Source: Akkermansia muciniphila (GTDB taxonomy: Bacteria > Verrucomicrobiota > Verrucomicrobiia > Verrucomicrobiales > Akkermansiaceae). From it: DNA of 64,000 nt. The stretch spans positions 87,744-151,743 of the forward strand of contig NZ_FXYA01000154.1 of NCBI RefSeq assembly GCF_900184965.1, written 5' to 3'. Under the pieces are notes generated by a model. The model was given only the letters and a program-made list of their open reading frames with translations. It ran no database searches and was not told where the DNA came from. The position numbers and the translations under genes were made by a program. Each line of letters begins with the position of its first letter. Positions within the stretch are counted from its first letter, which is position 1. Of the stretch, positions 61,416-64,000 are shown piece after piece.

Positions 61416-62429
61416 ATGATACGCCTTTCAGACCACATCGCGGCCGCTGGCGGCTGGCTCTCCCTGGAAGCTTTCATGCAGCTGGCCCTGCACCACCCGC
61501 AGGAAGGGTACTACTCCTCTTCCATTGAAAACATCGGTCAACGCGGGGATTTTTCCACCACCCCCACGCTTTCCCCCATCCTCGCAAAAGCCATTGCCGC
61601 GCACTGGAAAGATGCCTGCGCCCGCTGCGGCAGGCGGCTGCCCCTGCTGGAAATAGGCGCCGGTTCCGGCGCCCTGGCCGTCAAAATCCTGGAGCGGCTG
61701 GGATTCTGGAACCGCCTGAATACGGACTACGTGATTGTGGAATCTTCCCCGCGGCTGCGCGAATTCCAGCACCTTCTGCTGGGAGGCAGGGCCAAAATTT
61801 ATTCCACCATGGAAAAAGCGCTGAAACACTGTGGAGGCAAGGCCTTTATTTTCTTCAACGAGCTGGTGGACGCTTTCCCGGCGCGCGTATTCGAATACAC
61901 GGGACAGGACTGGAAGGAAGTAGGGCTTGTCGTGAAAAACGGAGCTGTCCGGGAAGAACTGCGCCCCGTCCGGCAGCAGCCACTTTTCTCCCATATGCTG
62001 GAATACGGCTCCCAGCCGGGGCAGCGGGTGGAAATTCACGACTCCTACGCACGCTGGTTTACGAGCTGGCTTCCCCTCTGGAACATGGGCGTCATGACGG
62101 TTATCGACTACGGGGATGAAATGGAGCGGCTGTACTATCGCCGCCCCCGGGGTTCCCTGCGCGGGTACAAAAGCCACCAGGTGCTGACCGGGGAGGAACT
62201 GTACCGTAACCCCGGCCTCACGGATTTAACCTGTGACATCAATTTTACGGACCTGCTGGAATTATCCCGCAACTGTCTGGGAGACACAGTCACTTTCATG
62301 ACCCAGCGGGACTACCTGCTCCCCCATGCGGAGAACACGCCTCAGGATGCCTTCCTGACGGATGAACACGGAGCCGGGGGGCACTTCCACGTACTCATCC
62401 AGGAACGCCAGCGGCTGCAGCCGGAATAA
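61416..62429 (+). CDS. MidA/NDUFAF7-like SAM-dependent methyltransferase
   Basis: The 337-residue protein belongs to the DUF185 family, whose mitochondrial member NDUFAF7 methylates an arginine of complex I. Diagnostic blocks are GYYSS...RGDFSTTPTLSPILA, the SAM-binding EIGAGSGALAVKIL, FFNELVDAFPARVFEY, VIDYGDE, RGSLRGYKSHQ and LTCDINFTDL. The bacterial substrate is unknown. It lies 16 bases after nadA on the same strand, so it is likely co-transcribed with it. Confidence 0.88.
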   Translation: MIRLSDHIAAAGGWLSLEAFMQLALHHPQEGYYSSSIENIGQRGDFSTTPTLSPILAKAIAAHWKDACARCGRRLPLLEIGAGSGALAVKILERLGFWNRLNTDYVIVESSPRLREFQHLLLGGRAKIYSTMEKALKHCGGKAFIFFNELVDAFPARVFEYTGQDWKEVGLVVKNGAVREELRPVRQQPLFSHMLEYGSQPGQRVEIHDSYARWFTSWLPLWNMGVMTVIDYGDEMERLYYRRPRGSLRGYKSHQVLTGEELYRNPGLTDLTCDINFTDLLELSRNCLGDTVTFMTQRDYLLPHAENTPQDAFLTDEHGAGGHFHVLIQERQRLQPE

Positions 62430-62781
62430 CCCTTAGACGCCAAAACGCCGGGAGTTTTTTCATTACCGGGTTTCCTTGAGCGAGGAATAAAATACCAGAT
62501 AGCCGCTTTCCTGGGGATTTGCCGGCAGCCAGGAAGGGAGGGCATCTATCAGGGAGATTTTCTAACAAATAGATAATATTAATGTCTCTTATAGGAAGCA
62601 CTGTGTGTAAAGATTATAATATTATTTTCTCATGGAATAAATTCTCATGTTTTGAAAATAACAATAAAAATTCAAACAAAATTCTATCGACACAGGCTCT
62701 GGATAACCCTATTAAGAAAATGGTCATGGGAGGATTGCGCTCATCTTGTTTTATTCATTAATCCCAACTCTTTAATGCCTT
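62430..62781. other. AT-rich intergenic region before the Rhs-like gene
   Basis: Roughly 62560-62770 is far richer in A/T than any coding neighbour. It contains an AATAATATTATAAT-like palindromic stretch and TTGAA...TTCAA arms around 62653. It may hold the promoter of the Rhs-like gene, but I cannot fix -35/-10 boxes. A sharp composition change to GC-rich coding sequence follows, which suggests acquired DNA. Confidence 0.55.
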
Positions 62782-64000
62782 ATGAATCCCCCTCATCATT
62801 CTTCCATTCCTACTTATCGCAAATGGTACTTTGGAGCGGGAGGCAGTGTCGGCGCGCAGGGCATGAGGGCAGTTGCGGAATCCGCGCCGCTGCCGTTTGA
62901 AGCGATCCGGATTCATGAGGAAAGGAACGTGGGGCCGCCGAGCACGCCGGCGGACGGCTACAGCGCGCAAGGCACGTTCACCATCCCGGAAGGAGCGGAC
63001 GGCAAAAAACTTTACGGCACCTGCTCGCTCTTCCTGGGGGTGGACGACTGGGGGAGCCTGGAGGTAAAAGACTCCGGCGGCAAGGTGGTGGCGCAGGTGG
63101 ATCTGAAGGAAAACCCGCAGACGGCGGGAGCGCAGGGGGGGCACAGCTACCACACGGGAGTCGGCGGGGCGCAGCTTCCCTCCGGCGCCTACACCTGGGA
63201 AGTCAGCCAGACCAACATCGACTACCAGCCGGCCAGCGGCAACACCTCCATCTGCAACTACAGCATCGACGTGGTTCCGACGGAGCCGGGGGGCAGGAAA
63301 GAGCCCGAACCGTGTCCCTGCGAAGGAAACACGTGCGACGAAAGCGGCGGAACGCCGCCCACCCCTTCCCGGTCGGGTCCTGGCGGGGCGGGAATGGAAA
63401 GCAACGTCCTGGGAAACTACAGCTCGGCGGGGTGCAGCGTGACGGCGGAAAGCACGGCCACGCTGATGTACTGGTCGTGCAACTTCGGAGCGTTCCGTGG
63501 GCTGGGAGGCATCCCCGCGGGGCGGGTGGAACTGAGGGCTGAGAAAAATACCTCCGGCCTGGAAAACCCGGCGTCATTGGCCTACAACCATCCCCTGAAC
63601 AGCCGTCTGGACGTGCCCGAAGGGGGCATTGTCCCCGGAGCGCGGTTCACTCTGACGCAGGGCGACCGGGAAATTGCGATGCGCTGCTACACCAACGGCG
63701 CGGTGCTGCCCATCGGGGTGGACACGGGCGGCGGAGGGCGTGCGGCGCTGGTCACGGCGGAAGGCCAATCCTGCCTGCGCTGGGTGGTGGAAGACGGCAG
63801 CCAATACCTCTTCTCGGCGGAAACGGGAGAGCTTCTCTCCTACACCACCACCGACAGGCAGGTCATCTCCAACGCGTCATCCTATCTGGACGTCAGGCAT
63901 GCCGAAGACGGCTCGCTGAGGCAGATATGGAACCTGTGGGACGGCCTGCTCAACGTGGAAAACGTCACCTCCACGGGCTACGCCATCGCGCTCTATACCC
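62782..64000 (+). CDS. Rhs-like large protein, N-terminal part (runs off the window)
   Basis: An open frame begins at the ATG at 62782, directly after an in-frame stop at 62773, and has no stop to the end, giving 406 residues. It has no signal peptide. The region to about residue 180 contains beta-rich segments (GTCSLFLGVDDWGSLEVKDSGG, YHTGVGGAQLPSGAYTWEVSQTN). A Cys/Pro-rich linker (EPCPCEGNTCDESGGTPPTP) follows. From about residue 215, MYWSCNFGAFRGLGGIPAGRVEL, SLAYNHPLNSRLDVPEGG and the late SYLDVRHAEDGSLRQIWNLWDG resemble the N-terminal part of RHS-repeat proteins. YD repeats and any toxic tip would lie beyond the window. The family call is moderate. Confidence 0.65.
   Translation, partial: MNPPHHSSIPTYRKWYFGAGGSVGAQGMRAVAESAPLPFEAIRIHEERNVGPPSTPADGYSAQGTFTIPEGADGKKLYGTCSLFLGVDDWGSLEVKDSGGKVVAQVDLKENPQTAGAQGGHSYHTGVGGAQLPSGAYTWEVSQTNIDYQPASGNTSICNYSIDVVPTEPGGRKEPEPCPCEGNTCDESGGTPPTPSRSGPGGAGMESNVLGNYSSAGCSVTAESTATLMYWSCNFGAFRGLGGIPAGRVELRAEKNTSGLENPASLAYNHPLNSRLDVPEGGIVPGARFTLTQGDREIAMRCYTNGAVLPIGVDTGGGGRAALVTAEGQSCLRWVVEDGSQYLFSAETGELLSYTTTDRQVISNASSYLDVRHAEDGSLRQIWNLWDGLLNVENVTSTGYAIALYT

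Overview
The window reads as a piece of chromosome from a mucin-degrading Verrucomicrobiota bacterium, most likely Akkermansia muciniphila or a close relative. The reasons are three short exported proteins ending in PEP-CTERM sorting tails, a set of exo- and endo-glycosidases suited to mucin glycans (GH16, two GH20, one GH3), a fucose mutarotase beside an N-acetylhexosamine-kinase-like protein, a menaquinone gene, and GC-rich coding DNA with few Shine-Dalgarno sites. The genus call is inference from gene content and was not checked against a database. I saw no rRNA, tRNA, CRISPR array or insertion sequence.

Layout. 1-7 kb: the end of an outer-membrane protein, sugar kinase, fucU, PatB-type C-S lyase, metG-menD. 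7-20 kb: malic enzyme, a 1453-residue membrane protein with a kinase-N-lobe-like start, a GH16 PEP-CTERM enzyme, pyrE-nagZ (minus), an L,D-transpeptidase lipoprotein, and a second kinase-N-lobe-like membrane protein followed by hemW. 21-24 kb: minus-strand coiled-coil protein, serS and aguB. 24-32.6 kb: moxR, DUF58, pth, a GT51 penicillin-binding protein with a degenerate transpeptidase site, a zinc-ribbon membrane protein and a conserved unknown. 32.8-38 kb: two PEP-CTERM proteins, purA and an OprB-like porin. 38-43 kb: a [NiFe]-hydrogenase operon (small subunit, large subunit, cytochrome b, protease, HypA). 43-51 kb: unknowns, an NlpC/P60-like lipoprotein, a large GH20, and hisC-nitroreductase. 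50.7-51.7 kb: a compact divergent regulatory locus (small ribbon-helix-helix protein plus a 45-residue membrane peptide facing an HTH/RHH protein). 52-62.4 kb: acyltransferase, class I fumarase, queD, a lipoprotein, a second GH20, ffh, nadA and a MidA-like methyltransferase. 62.8-64 kb: the start of an Rhs-like giant gene that runs off the end.

How it fits together. The glycosidases, mutarotase, kinase and porin form a glycan release and uptake theme. Malic enzyme, fumarase, MenD and the uptake hydrogenase fit fumarate/quinone-linked anaerobic energy metabolism. A GT51 protein, L,D-transpeptidase, NagZ, NlpC/P60 and MoxR-DUF58 serve the cell wall. Several promoters can be read directly. In many of them the -10 box ends only 5-10 bases before the start codon, so leaderless or nearly leaderless mRNAs look common here. 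The most notable oddities are the pseudokinase-like N-lobes, the P-type-ATPase-like domain fused to the hydrogenase cytochrome b, the PBP lacking its SxxK site, the divergent HTH/RHH locus and a palindromic operator sitting inside a promoter spacer.
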